Source of the DNA: Phycisphaerae bacterium
GTDB lineage: Bacteria; Planctomycetota; Phycisphaerae; Sedimentisphaerales; Anaerohalosphaeraceae
Direction of reading: 5' to 3'
DNA length: 64,000 bases
Assembly: GCA_018052735.1 (NCBI GenBank)
Contig: JAGPMT010000001.1
Location: forward strand, 62,001 to 126,000
This document shows, one piece after another, positions 17,092 through 24,563 of the stretch. A program made the translations under genes and the position numbers. A model generated the notes under the pieces. It did not search any database and was not told the DNA's origin. It saw only the letters and a list, made by a program, of their open reading frames with translations. Position 1 is the first letter of the stretch. The number at the start of each line of letters is the position of its first letter.

Positions 17092-19227
17092 ATGACCCCT
17101 TCCGGCAAAACAAGCACTCCCAGCTTGGGGATGACACAGACAGCCGCTTCCTCGCGCAGCAATATCGTCTTTGCGGTTGGGCTTGTGGTGATTCTGGCCA
17201 CCCTGCTGCTGCGTATGCCCACCCCGCTGCTGGATATGCTTCTTGCGTGCAGCATTTCTCTGTCGATTGCTGTTCTGCTTGTCACCATCTCGTCCCATGA
17301 ACCGCTGGAACTGTCGGCATTTCCGTCGCTGCTGCTGCTGGTCACAATGTTCCGGCTATCGCTGAATGTCGCTTCGACCCGTCTGATTCTGACGCAGGGG
17401 GATGCCGGAAAAATTATTCAGACATTCGGCGATTTTGTCGCAGGCGGCAGCTTTGTGGTGGGTCTGGTGATTTTTGTCATTCTCTTTATTATTCAGTTTA
17501 TTGTAGTGACCAAAGGAGCCGAACGCATCAGCGAGGTTTCCGCACGCTTCACGCTTGACGCGATGCCCGGCAAGCAGATGGCCGTTGATGCAGATCTTAA
17601 CGCCGGCGCTATCACCGAAGCACAGGCCAATGAACGGCGCGCCAAAATTGTCAAGGAAAGCGAATTTTACGGCGCCATGGACGGCGCCAGTAAGTTCATC
17701 CGCGGCGACGCCAAAGCGGGCATTATTATTACTCTTATCAATATCCTCGGGGGCATTGCAACCGGCTGTGCCCGCGGAATGTCCATCAGCGATGCGATCC
17801 GGACGTATTCGGTACTGTCTATCGGCGACGGTCTGGTCAGCCAAATCCCGTCGATGATTATTTCCATCAGTTCGGGCTTTTTGGTGAGCAAAATTTCTTC
17901 CAGCCGCAGCGTCGGTCAGGATTTATCCAGACAATTCTTGAAAAACTCCCAGCCGCTGACGGTGGCGTCTCTGGTGATAGCCGCACTGGGATTTGTTCCG
18001 GGCCTTCCGATGCTGCCGTTTTTCCTGCTGGCCGGGGCTACAGCTCTAACCGGCCGCATGATGGCATCGTCCTCAGCCGTGCAGGAGACGAAACATGCGG
18101 CCGAACAGAAGCCCGCCAAAGAGCAAAAGCAGCCGCTGGAAGAGCTGTTGGATGTGGATAAAGTGTCGGTCCATGTGGGGGTTCGGCTGATTGGAATGGT
18201 CGATCCCCGCAAAGATAGCGCTATTTTTGACCGCATTGGTGCCCTCCGCCGCCGGTTCGCCCAGCAGATGGGAATCATCATGCCGCTGGTGCGCATCAAA
18301 GACAGCATTTCTCTGGAACCCAATGCTTATGAAATCCGCATTTTTGACCATATTGTTGCGCGTGGAAAATTACAGCCGGAGATGTATCTAGCGATGGATT
18401 CAGGCACCGTTCAGGATAAGATCGACGGGCTTGAAACAACAGAGCCGGTCTATGGTCTTCCGGCTCTCTGGATTGCCGAATCGCAGCGTCAAACTGCCGA
18501 ACTGAACGGCTATACAGTGATTGATCCGGAATCGGTTTTCATCACCCACTTATCTGAAACGTTGAAAAAACATGCCGCTGAACTGCTGACGCGGGATGAT
18601 GTCCAGCAGCTGGTAGACCGCCTTCGCAAAACACAGCCGTCACTGGTTGGGGATGTCGTAGGCGATTTGGTGCCGATTGGAATTCTCCAGCGTGTTTTAA
18701 AGAATCTGCTGGCCGGCGGAATTCCTATCCGTGAACTGCCGATCATACTCGAAGCGCTGGCCGAAGCGGCTGTCAAAACCAAAAATACCGATATGCTGAC
18801 TGAAATGGTGCGCAAGCATCTGAGCCGGACCATCTGCGAGCAGTATAAAAACGACAAAGGACGGATTCCGGCACTTACGCTCGAGCCGGCTTTAGAGCAT
18901 CAGCTGACGGCCTCGCTTCGCCAAGAAGGCGACACGCTGGTTCTGGGACTTCGGGCGGAAACTGCGATGCAGCTGACCCATCGGATTGCACAGGCCTGGA
19001 AAGCAGCGGCAGACAAAGGCGTAGAACGGCCTGTTCTGCTGTGTGATTCGCGGCTGCGGTACAGCCTGTCGGCGATGCTGTCCCGCGCCGTACCGCTGCT
19101 GGGCGTGCTGGCCTACGATGAGATTGTGTTGGGTACAGAAATTGAGCCGGTGCAGACTGTCTCTCTGCCGAAGGAGGGCCAGCTGGAAACGGATGAACCG
19201 GTTTTGGCAGCGCAGGGAAAGGGATAA
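17092..19227 (+). CDS. flhA: Flagellar export gate protein FlhA
   Basis: FlhA is the large nonameric gate of the flagellar type III secretion system. The 711-residue length is normal. The N-terminal half has about eight transmembrane segments starting near residue 26 and carries the family signature (RFTLDAMPGKQMAVDADLNA). The cytoplasmic C-terminal half starts near residue 345 and includes KDSAIFDRIGALRRRFAQ and LAEAAVKTKNTDMLTEMVRK. It is preceded by fliN (28 bases) and followed by a small membrane protein gene. fliO, fliP, fliQ, fliR and flhB, which commonly sit between fliN and flhA, are absent here and must be elsewhere. Confidence 0.97.
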   Translation: MTPSGKTSTPSLGMTQTAASSRSNIVFAVGLVVILATLLLRMPTPLLDMLLACSISLSIAVLLVTISSHEPLELSAFPSLLLLVTMFRLSLNVASTRLILTQGDAGKIIQTFGDFVAGGSFVVGLVIFVILFIIQFIVVTKGAERISEVSARFTLDAMPGKQMAVDADLNAGAITEAQANERRAKIVKESEFYGAMDGASKFIRGDAKAGIIITLINILGGIATGCARGMSISDAIRTYSVLSIGDGLVSQIPSMIISISSGFLVSKISSSRSVGQDLSRQFLKNSQPLTVASLVIAALGFVPGLPMLPFFLLAGATALTGRMMASSSAVQETKHAAEQKPAKEQKQPLEELLDVDKVSVHVGVRLIGMVDPRKDSAIFDRIGALRRRFAQQMGIIMPLVRIKDSISLEPNAYEIRIFDHIVARGKLQPEMYLAMDSGTVQDKIDGLETTEPVYGLPALWIAESQRQTAELNGYTVIDPESVFITHLSETLKKHAAELLTRDDVQQLVDRLRKTQPSLVGDVVGDLVPIGILQRVLKNLLAGGIPIRELPIILEALAEAAVKTKNTDMLTEMVRKHLSRTICEQYKNDKGRIPALTLEPALEHQLTASLRQEGDTLVLGLRAETAMQLTHRIAQAWKAAADKGVERPVLLCDSRLRYSLSAMLSRAVPLLGVLAYDEIVLGTEIEPVQTVSLPKEGQLETDEPVLAAQGKG

Positions 19228-19233
19228 TTTAAG

Positions 19234-19479
19234 ATGCCGTTGGATGTTCGCTCTATCTCGATCCGTTTTGCCGCAGCGGCATTTTTTATTCTATCCTTTA
19301 TCGGCTGGTTTGCTGAACTGCCTCCGCTGACCTGCTGCAAACGAGCGGGAGCAGGGGCATTGATTATCTATATTACAACTGCAGCTGCGGTGAATTTGGT
19401 CAATCGGATGCTTATTGGTCTGTGGATTAAATCTCAGTCGGACGAGCACAAAGGAGATTTAGACGGACGTGGATTCTGA
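19234..19479 (+). CDS. Small two-span membrane protein between flhA and fliA
   Basis: An 81-residue protein with two hydrophobic segments (about 11-30 and 41-62) and a charged C-terminus (QSDEHKGDLDGRGF). It starts 7 bases after flhA and overlaps the start of fliA, so it lies inside a tightly packed operon and is very likely translated. The loop holds a CC pair. I do not recognise a family. The place is usually taken by flhF or a MinD-like flhG gene, neither of which this resembles. Confidence 0.68.
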   Translation: MPLDVRSISIRFAAAAFFILSFIGWFAELPPLTCCKRAGAGALIIYITTAAAVNLVNRMLIGLWIKSQSDEHKGDLDGRGF

Positions 19480-20260
19480 AACAATGACACAGCCACCGGC
19501 GGCTGAACAGGTCTGCCTGAAAGCCGCTGCCTGCAACGCTTACCGCCGGCAGAATCATCCGGCACTGAGCGATGAGACCATCGCGCAGTATCTTCCGCTG
19601 GTGCACAAAGTCGTTCAGCGCGTGGCTGTCTATCTGAAGCCGCCGCTGAGCCGTGAAGATTTGGTCTCGGCCGGACTGGTCGGTCTGGTCAAAGCCGCAC
19701 GCGATTACAATCCTTCCCATGAAGCCGAATTTCAGACCTATGCCTATATCCGCATCCGCAGCGCCGTTCTGGATGAGCTGAAACGCCAGTCTTTCGTTCC
19801 CGCCGTTGTCAATAAGCAGATTCGTCAGGCTGCTCAGCTCCGCCTTGACCTGACCGACCAGCACGGCCAAGCCCCTTCGGATGAAGAACTGGCAGGGCAG
19901 CTCCATATTTCTGTCGATAAGCTTTATCAGATTTTCAGCAGTGCCCGTATCCGCCAATTTGTGTCGTATGACCATTTTGCCGATGACGAGTCGGGACCGG
20001 CAGACCGCCTGGCCGCCAGTGCACCGGATCCTTCTGCGCAAATGGAAAAAACGGAACTGGTTGACCAGCTGGCCGCCGCCATCAGCCAGCTTGACCAACG
20101 TCTGCGGCAGATTATTATTCTGTATTACCAGCAGGACCTGACGATGAAGCAGATTGCACAGGTCCTCGGGCTGACGGAACCCCGCGTCAGTCAGCTTCAT
20201 GCAAAAGCGCTGTTTCTTCTTTCATCCAAAATGAGGGCGTGGAAATATGACCGAGAATGA
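19469..20260 (+). CDS. fliA: Flagellar sigma factor FliA (sigma-28)
   Basis: FliA directs RNA polymerase to late flagellar and chemotaxis promoters. The 263-residue protein shows sigma region 2 (HKVVQRVAVYLKPPLSREDL, GLVGLVKAARDYNPS, FQTYAYIRIRSAVLDELKRQ), region 3 (about 130-165) and region 4 (LDQRLRQIIILYYQQDLTMK, then QVLGLTEPRVSQLHAKA). A GTG start at 19469 is used here because an AGGAG lies 12 bases upstream; ATG 19484 is the alternative and lacks a ribosome site. It overlaps its neighbours on both sides. Transcription from the sigma-54 promoter at 10118 would make sigma-28 follow sigma-54. Confidence 0.96.
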   Translation: MDSETMTQPPAAEQVCLKAAACNAYRRQNHPALSDETIAQYLPLVHKVVQRVAVYLKPPLSREDLVSAGLVGLVKAARDYNPSHEAEFQTYAYIRIRSAVLDELKRQSFVPAVVNKQIRQAAQLRLDLTDQHGQAPSDEELAGQLHISVDKLYQIFSSARIRQFVSYDHFADDESGPADRLAASAPDPSAQMEKTELVDQLAAAISQLDQRLRQIIILYYQQDLTMKQIAQVLGLTEPRVSQLHAKALFLLSSKMRAWKYDRE

Positions 20261-20480
20261 TTATCGAATCGTCCAGCCGCTGCAGAATTTTCCGGCTGTT
20301 GCCGGCCTGCATCGGATTGACGGCAATACCGCACGGGAAAAAAGACAGAAGACTCCCAGCGAGTCGAAGCCTAAAAAGGCTGCGGCGGAATCTACGCCGG
20401 ACGGACAGCTTTCGCCCAGCGGCAGCAAGGATTGTTCCGGCACTGACAGCAATGGGCATTTCATCGACATCCGGGCCTAA
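20247..20480 (+). CDS. Small hydrophilic protein after fliA
   Basis: A 77-residue protein whose ATG lies 14 bases inside the fliA end, which suggests translational coupling. It is strongly polar, with a Lys/Glu/Ser-rich middle (EKRQKTPSESKPKKAAAE) and a short terminal block NGHFIDIRA. No transmembrane segment or signal peptide. I do not recognise a family. The tight overlap with fliA and the distinctive C-terminus are the only support for it being a real gene; it could be a regulator or partner of FliA, but this is a guess. Confidence 0.55.
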   Translation: MTENDYRIVQPLQNFPAVAGLHRIDGNTAREKRQKTPSESKPKKAAAESTPDGQLSPSGSKDCSGTDSNGHFIDIRA

Positions 20481-20509
20481 GCGTGCATGACAACAACAGG
20501 AGATGTATA

Positions 20510-20737
20510 ATGCAGAAAACAGTAGCCAGCATCGTGAAAGCCAATGACGTGATCGTAGAAGGGCGGTTCTGTTTGAATATTAACCAGCCCGGACCGGACA
20601 GCGAAAGTTCGCACCGTTCGGTTCTGCCGCAGGTGCGGCTGCTGGAAAAAAATACCGACTATGCCGTAATCGAAATTACATGCGGATGCGGTTCCAAGAT
20701 CCGCCTGCGGTGTGACTATGATGCCACAACCGCCTGA
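20510..20737 (+). CDS. Small protein with CGCG...C cluster in the flagellar operon
   Basis: A 75-residue protein. The ATG at 20510 is chosen over an upstream start at 20483 because a good ribosome site (AGGAG, 7-8 bases upstream) precedes it. The N-terminus looks beta-rich (ASIVKANDVIVEGRFCLNI), and the C-terminal half ends with ITCGCGSKIRLRCDYDA, a CxC...C arrangement that could hold a metal. No signal peptide. It lies 30 bases after the previous gene and before two lipoprotein genes. No family is recognised. Confidence 0.65.
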   Translation: MQKTVASIVKANDVIVEGRFCLNINQPGPDSESSHRSVLPQVRLLEKNTDYAVIEITCGCGSKIRLRCDYDATTA

Positions 20738-20792
20738 CGCTGTTATAGAAATGCGGCGCTGCCGCTTCGTGGATTTATCCAGAGGAATCTAT

Positions 20793-21350
20793 ATGAAAAC
20801 AAAACAACTATTAATGCCATCGATATTGTCAGGAATCATCGTTTTAGCCGGCTGCGTCCAGCCGGGACAGCCGCTTGAATCCGCAGTCAAGCCGGCGCAA
20901 ACCGAGATGAAAACCGATGGTATGGCTGCCAAACGGTTTCAGGAACCGCAGACGGAAGGCCCGACGGTCATCGAATCTGCGATTGAACTGTCTAAAAAAT
21001 ATGCGGCTTTGTCAGAGGAAATGACAAAACTGCAGCTGGAAAAACAGGCATTAGCCGCAGAAAACAGCCGGCTGAAAGAACAGGTGGCTGCATTGGAGCC
21101 GCAACTGGCACAAACCCAAAAAGAGCTGTCGGAGGCCAATGACCTGCTGGTTGAAATGCGGATTGAACTGAACAACTGGAAAGCCGATGTTCTCGGCTTC
21201 CGGGAAGAGATGCGGCAGGCCGATAAGGCGCAGCTGGAAGCGCTGATTAAGATACTTGAAATCTTAAATCCCCAAGGGACAGAAGCGGAGCCGAACTCGG
21301 CTTCTGTAAATCCCAAACAGGAAACTGCAAAACACCCAGCCGCAGAGTAG
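20793..21350 (+). CDS. Coiled-coil lipoprotein in the flagellar operon
   Basis: A 185-residue lipoprotein. The ATG at 20793 is chosen because an AGAGGA ribosome site lies 6 bases upstream and the resulting N-terminus is a proper lipoprotein signal (SGIIVLAGC, lipobox LAGC, Cys22). A longer in-frame start at 20712 would bury the signal peptide. Residues about 68-150 form a heptad-rich coiled coil (SEEMTKLQLEKQALAAENSR and following). Val, not Asp, follows the Cys, so outer-membrane sorting is plausible. Its neighbour is a second lipoprotein gene. Family not recognised; a periplasmic structural role near the basal body is inferred from position. Confidence 0.78.
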   Translation: MKTKQLLMPSILSGIIVLAGCVQPGQPLESAVKPAQTEMKTDGMAAKRFQEPQTEGPTVIESAIELSKKYAALSEEMTKLQLEKQALAAENSRLKEQVAALEPQLAQTQKELSEANDLLVEMRIELNNWKADVLGFREEMRQADKAQLEALIKILEILNPQGTEAEPNSASVNPKQETAKHPAAE

Positions 21351-21358
21351 GTGACTGT

Positions 21359-21991
21359 ATGAGCAAATACCGCTTATTTCTGATTTTGCCGCTTTTAGCC
21401 GTTTTCGGCTGCGGGGTCAATGAAGCCTCCAAGCCGGCACCAACAGGCTATTACCTGAATCCGACCAAAAATCTGAAGGCACTGGGGCGAACAGCATTGG
21501 TAGAACTGGCCCATCATTCTTCCGCTTATCGGGTTGAATCGGATGTAACCGAAGCGCTTTTTGAGGAGATACAAAAACGGCAGATTTTCGGTCTTACAAG
21601 GATTCGTCAAGATGATCCGGCTTGGCGTAGCATGCCGATTGAAGCAGACGGCAGCTACACGCCGGAAGAAATGGCATGGATGAGAAAAACCTTCAAATGC
21701 AACGCCGTACTGACGGGCACCATAACACAATTCGAACCCTATCCCCATCTGACGCTTGGGCTTCGATTGCGTCTGGTTGACCTTTCGGACGGGCAATTGC
21801 TATGGGCAGTTGAACAGGTCTGGGATTCAACGGATAAGTCAACATTGGACAGAATTGAGGCCTATTACAATCCAAAACATCTGTTTTTCGACAGCAGCAA
21901 TCTCGGCGGACAATTGGGGTCGATCAGCTCGCTGAAGTTTTTCAAGTTTGTGGCACATGAAGTTGCCATGATGCTGCCATCTGAATTTTAA
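21359..21991 (+). CDS. Lipoprotein with CsgG/TolB-N-like fold
   Basis: A 210-residue lipoprotein with signal FLILPLLAVFGC (lipobox VFGC). The mature part has an alternating beta-alpha pattern: a strand (ALVELAHHSSAYRV), a helix (VTEALFEEIQKRQIF), then CNAVLTGTITQFEPYPHLTL, LRLRLVDLSDGQLLWAVEQV. This layout, with a new-strand 'can it be reached by name' step followed by TGTITQF, is typical of CsgG, LpoB and the middle domain of the flagellar protein FlgT. I cannot assign a specific family by eye. It starts 9 bases after the coiled-coil lipoprotein, so the two are probably co-translated. A role at the outer-membrane end of the basal body is inferred. Confidence 0.75.
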   Translation: MSKYRLFLILPLLAVFGCGVNEASKPAPTGYYLNPTKNLKALGRTALVELAHHSSAYRVESDVTEALFEEIQKRQIFGLTRIRQDDPAWRSMPIEADGSYTPEEMAWMRKTFKCNAVLTGTITQFEPYPHLTLGLRLRLVDLSDGQLLWAVEQVWDSTDKSTLDRIEAYYNPKHLFFDSSNLGGQLGSISSLKFFKFVAHEVAMMLPSEF

Positions 21992-21999
21992 GAGGTTTT

Positions 22000-22027
22000 T
22001 TATCGGCACATTAAAAGACTGTCTTTA
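22000..22027 (-). promoter_or_regulatory. Sigma-28-like promoter pointing antisense to the operon end
   Basis: On the minus strand TAAA (22027-22024) and GCCGATAA (22007-22000) both match the E. coli-type FliA consensus perfectly, separated by 16 bases (optimum 15). It faces left, away from the FlgM-like gene and into the 3' end of the lipoprotein gene, where there is no gene on the minus strand. It may be chance, or it may make an antisense RNA. A partial inverted repeat (TTAAAAGACTGTCTTTAA, 22011-22028) overlaps the upstream half. Confidence 0.4.
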
Positions 22028-22134
22028 AGGAAATTATAAAAAAATATTTAAGTTTGCGGTAAAATCCTCGAAAATAATATCAGAAACAGCGAAGATAGAT
22101 GAATGCCCATTTAGAAAAAATATAAGGCAATAGA

Positions 22135-22410
22135 ATGATTGAGAAAATATATAACAATCAGATTCAGAATATCGCCAAGGAATTTTGTTCCCCTTCCTCC
22201 GGCGATCTGTCGATTCGGCCCAACATCCAAGCCGATGCCTCTTTGCAGCTGAATTGCCAATCGCTTATGGAACAGGCATCTCTGAAATCAGCTGATGCTG
22301 ACGATGGAGCCGTTGTGGAACGGGCACGCCAGCTGCTGCTGTCCGGTCAATTGGATACTCCCGAAAACATACGGCAGGCAGCCCAAAATATCCTGAAATT
22401 TGGTGTTTAA
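22135..22410 (+). CDS. flgM: FlgM-like anti-sigma-28 factor
   Basis: A 91-residue protein with a polar, disordered-looking N-terminus and a helical C-terminus (ERARQLLLSGQLDTPENI, then RQAAQNILKFGV) that fits the FlgM family pattern of helix-G-x-(Y/L)-x-(I/T) followed by a terminal helix with a Leu-Phe end. FlgM holds FliA inactive until the hook is complete and is then exported. Position near the fliA operon end supports the call. It is separated from the operon by about 140 bases; TATAAG (22121-22126) lies 8 bases before the ATG and AAGG could act as ribosome site. Sequence similarity is modest, so the name is provisional. Confidence 0.62.
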   Translation: MIEKIYNNQIQNIAKEFCSPSSGDLSIRPNIQADASLQLNCQSLMEQASLKSADADDGAVVERARQLLLSGQLDTPENIRQAAQNILKFGV

Positions 22411-22440
22411 TCTATTGGGGGCAGTCCCAGTAATGTTCAT

Positions 22441-23250
22441 TCAGCGCGGCCGCAAAACATCCGCAGACTGGCCCGATGCAAGCGTTTGGAGGATTTGAAC
22501 AAAGCGTTCCACCATATAGTCCGCCGGCCATGTGCGCCTGCAGCGGACATTGTCTTCGTCCACATCCGCAAAGACAAAAGGAAGCATAACGGATTCAATT
22601 TCCCTGTGTTCCAGCTCCGCGGCCAATTGCCCTAATGCCTCTAAGATGCTCACCGGTATTGATACAACCGATGGTTCACTCAAACCGGCCGGCCGACACA
22701 GCATTGGCGGTGTCGTTACAAAATGCTCGCGGCAGGCCAGCGGCCGGATTGCATAAATGGAACAGACGCCGTGATGCAAAAAAGGGCATTCGATATCCAA
22801 TTGCCAATACCATTGGCTCAGCCCCTTGGCATCCTTAGCCTTCATCACAGAAGCAGAGCCCAAAATCTTTCGTGCCGCCGAAAGACACGAACTTAAAATC
22901 GGCATCCGATACCAACTCTCCATCCTCGCCAATTCCTGCCGCAGCCGATACACTTCCGGCATTGACAATGAGACCAGATACCGGCAGCATACACAGCAGC
23001 CCTTGCTGCAGGGGACAGAATGCCCGCCGGCGGCAAGAGAAGATAAAAGTACCGAACACAGTTTATCCGAAATGGCCCGTGCCAAAGGCACAATGTCCGG
23101 CAGGGATATCGGTTTTGGCAGCAGTTTGATTGTAAGGGGCACCTGTGTTTCGGCTACCGGCAGTTCGGCTTTAATGAACCGAAAATCACCGCCCCTGACA
23201 TTTTCATCAGATGCCGGTTTATCACACAGCAATAAAACCGATTCGTTCAT
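22441..23250 (-). CDS. YkgJ-family cysteine-cluster (Zn/Fe-chelating) protein
   Basis: A 269-residue protein with the YkgJ/UPF0153 cysteine pattern: CSKGCCVCCRYLV (about residue 80), then CPFLHHGVCSIYAIRPLACREH, and further Cys and His near MLC. Such proteins are thought to bind zinc or an iron-sulfur cluster; their function is not well settled. The first 75 residues are an extra N-terminal segment. It converges with the FlgM-like gene and starts 6 bases after the end of the upstream coiled-coil gene, so the two minus-strand genes form a small operon. Confidence 0.82.
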   Translation of the reverse strand: MNESVLLLCDKPASDENVRGGDFRFIKAELPVAETQVPLTIKLLPKPISLPDIVPLARAISDKLCSVLLSSLAAGGHSVPCSKGCCVCCRYLVSLSMPEVYRLRQELARMESWYRMPILSSCLSAARKILGSASVMKAKDAKGLSQWYWQLDIECPFLHHGVCSIYAIRPLACREHFVTTPPMLCRPAGLSEPSVVSIPVSILEALGQLAAELEHREIESVMLPFVFADVDEDNVRCRRTWPADYMVERFVQILQTLASGQSADVLRPR

Positions 23251-23256
23251 AGAAGA

Positions 23257-23676
23257 TCAGTGATTTTCTGCCGGTGCTTCCGTGTTTGCCGGCTCCTGCA
23301 ATGCCGAAACAGGAAGTGTTTGCTGCTGCTTTAGCGGTTCTATGCCCAATTTTTTCTGAATCGTTTCAACCTGTGCCGAAAGCAAGGAAATCTTTCTGTC
23401 AATAGCCTCTAATTTTCGACCGACGCCATCCACATCTGCCTGCAATTGCCGTTGAGCCGATTCTGCCAAGCCGGCATACTGATTGATGAGGCGTTCATAG
23501 GCTTCAATCATCAATGTCATTTCGGTTTGCGCCGGGGGAATAGTGAATTCCTGCCTGATAGGACGGCGTCTGTAATCCGACTGCTGGCTGCCCAGAAGCA
23601 TTGTCGAAGACAGCAGCAGGCCTGCAGATGCTATTCCAGTGATTGCCAAAAGACCTCTATATCGTCCTGATTTCAC
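23257..23676 (-). CDS. Membrane-anchored coiled-coil protein
   Basis: A 139-residue protein with a short basic N-terminus, a hydrophobic segment (about 8-28, LLAITGIASAGLLLSSTMLL) that could be a signal anchor, a coiled-coil region (about 55-112, including AESAQRQLQADVDGVGRKLE and ISLLSAQVETIQKKL) and a Pro/Ala/Glu-rich tail. It lies just before the YkgJ-like gene. No family is recognised. The 1.1 kb upstream contains the RNA candidate at 24353-24556, which is read in the same direction but ends in its own terminator. Confidence 0.65.
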   Translation of the reverse strand: MKSGRYRGLLAITGIASAGLLLSSTMLLGSQQSDYRRRPIRQEFTIPPAQTEMTLMIEAYERLINQYAGLAESAQRQLQADVDGVGRKLEAIDRKISLLSAQVETIQKKLGIEPLKQQQTLPVSALQEPANTEAPAENH

Positions 23677-24127
23677 AAGCCAGCCCTTTCCATTCGAGGT
23701 ATAATATGCGTTTTAACAAACGTCCCTGTTGAACAAAAGCGTCCGATAAAGCAAAAGAAAATGGAGGAGTAAGACCATCCTTTACTATTATTCTCGATAC
23801 TTTATCGTAAAACTTAAATGGTTCTTATCCAATTCAAGCGGTTTGAAAAATGAATATCCAGCGGCAGGCAGGCGGCGCAAAAAGGCTGTTTTGATGCCAC
23901 ATTAAGACCATTCAGGCAAATCGGCGATTTCAGCGGTTCTGTTTTATTTGGCTGAAAATCCGGTGTCTCTGGTGCTGCTGATTTCCCCCTCAAACCTTGC
24001 AAATAACGTCCGGCAGCGGCAATCCGCACTGCCTATCCGGCCGGCAATTCCTGCATAACGGCATCCGCTATACTGTTCCAAAGGCGGCGGTGTGCCTGTT
24101 GAGGCCGGTAAATACCGTCGACAACAT

Positions 24128-24179
24128 TCAACAACACTGATTTTTAGCGTAAAAATCCAGAGCTGTTGATAGTTGTTGA
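24128..24179. repeat. Nested inverted repeat (possible operator or hairpin)
   Basis: Outer arms TCAACAAC (24128-24135) and GTTGTTGA (24172-24179) enclose inner arms GATTTTTA (24139-24146) and TAAAAATC (24150-24157) separated by GCG. All arms are exact complements (8 of 8 in each). There is no following U-tract on either strand suited to a terminator. It may be a protein-binding site or a stem-loop in an untranslated RNA. Function unknown. Confidence 0.6.
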
Positions 24180-24211
24180 TTACTCTCTTTTATAAGGCTT
24201 CCATCTCATTT

Positions 24212-24235
24212 TATCTTTTCTATCTTGCCTATCTT
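24212..24235. repeat. Three TATCTT direct repeats at 9-base spacing
   Basis: TATCTT occurs at 24212-24217, 24221-24226 and 24230-24235, each followed by three variable bases. The even 9-base phase differs from helical phasing (10.5) but suggests either slippage growth or an array of binding sites. It lies about 50 bases right of the nested palindrome. Confidence 0.45.
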
Positions 24236-24352
24236 GCTGGAAGCATAAAAGGTGTGATTATTTTTCACAGGCTGGATAGAGAAGGCATTTGATTGAAGCG
24301 TCTGGAATACAAATCCCCTGCAGTCATTTTGGGCGATTTTTTTAGGCCGAAT

Positions 24353-24379
24353 AAAAAAGGCAGAGCATACAGCTCTGCC
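24353..24379 (-). terminator. Intrinsic terminator of the RNA candidate
   Basis: On the minus strand the stem GGCAGAGC - loop of five - GCTCTGCC (24379-24372 with 24366-24359) is followed at once by six U residues (24358-24353). The 8-bp perfect stem and the U-run make a textbook Rho-independent terminator. On the plus strand the stem is followed by CTTTT, so it may also work weakly in the other direction. Confidence 0.85.
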
Positions 24380-24556
24380 CTTTTGGATTAGTATGGCTCT
24401 TCTCGTACCATGCTTAGCGGATATCTTGTCGTGCCCTGATTACCATCGGCCTTGTGTGCATTCGCGAGACAGGCATTTCAAGTTCCTGCCAACATAACCT
24501 CTTGGGTTATTGGTTAAGAGCCATTTTTGACTGTTCCATCAATTGATGCTCTTTCT
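24353..24556 (-). ncRNA. Structured small RNA candidate with own terminator
   Basis: Read on the minus strand, an 8-bp closing stem pairs TGGCTCTT (plus-strand 24516-24523) with AAGAGCCA (24394-24401). Between them are several hairpins, including ATAACC/GGTTAT (24494-24499 with 24505-24510) and a GGCAGG/CCTGTC stem. The closing stem is followed after about 14 bases by an intrinsic terminator at 24353-24379. A sigma-28-like promoter lies just upstream at 24564-24590. I compared it by eye with 6S, SRP, RNase P, tmRNA and common riboswitches and did not find a match. The plus-strand reading also folds but lacks a proper terminator. The RNA is an inference; its family is unknown. Confidence 0.6.
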
Positions 24557-24563
24557 ACATACT

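Larger units (their letters stand above)
23677..24352. other. Non-coding stretch with nested palindrome and direct repeats
   Basis: About 675 bases with no credible protein gene. Two patterned elements are visible: a nested palindrome at 24128-24179 and three direct copies of TATCTT at 24212, 24221 and 24230 with 9-base spacing. The region also contains poly-pyrimidine runs at about 24181-24240. The minus-strand promoter for the gene starting at 23676 should be in the first 100 bases; no clear -35/-10 pair stands out. Confidence 0.5.

Noticed and set aside
22050-22090. Possible sigma-28 promoter for the FlgM-like gene on the plus strand
   Set aside because: Only weak partial matches (CTCGAAAATAA after TAAG) with wrong spacing; not supported.
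23814-24029. 71-codon reverse frame in the gap before the CheY-like gene
   Set aside because: No ribosome site, no domain, biased composition; non-coding is more likely.
24160-24180. DnaA boxes / replication origin near the palindrome
   Set aside because: Best words (TGTTGATAG, TGTTGATTA) differ from the DnaA box at two or more positions and no dnaA, dnaN or AT-unwinding array is present.
24353-24556. 6S RNA, SRP RNA, tmRNA, RNase P or a riboswitch as identity of the structured RNA
   Set aside because: I looked for the typical conserved words of each (SRP loop, RNase P core, cobalamin, TPP and c-di-GMP motifs) and found none; fold looks multi-branched rather than the single long hairpin of 6S. 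Left as unknown.
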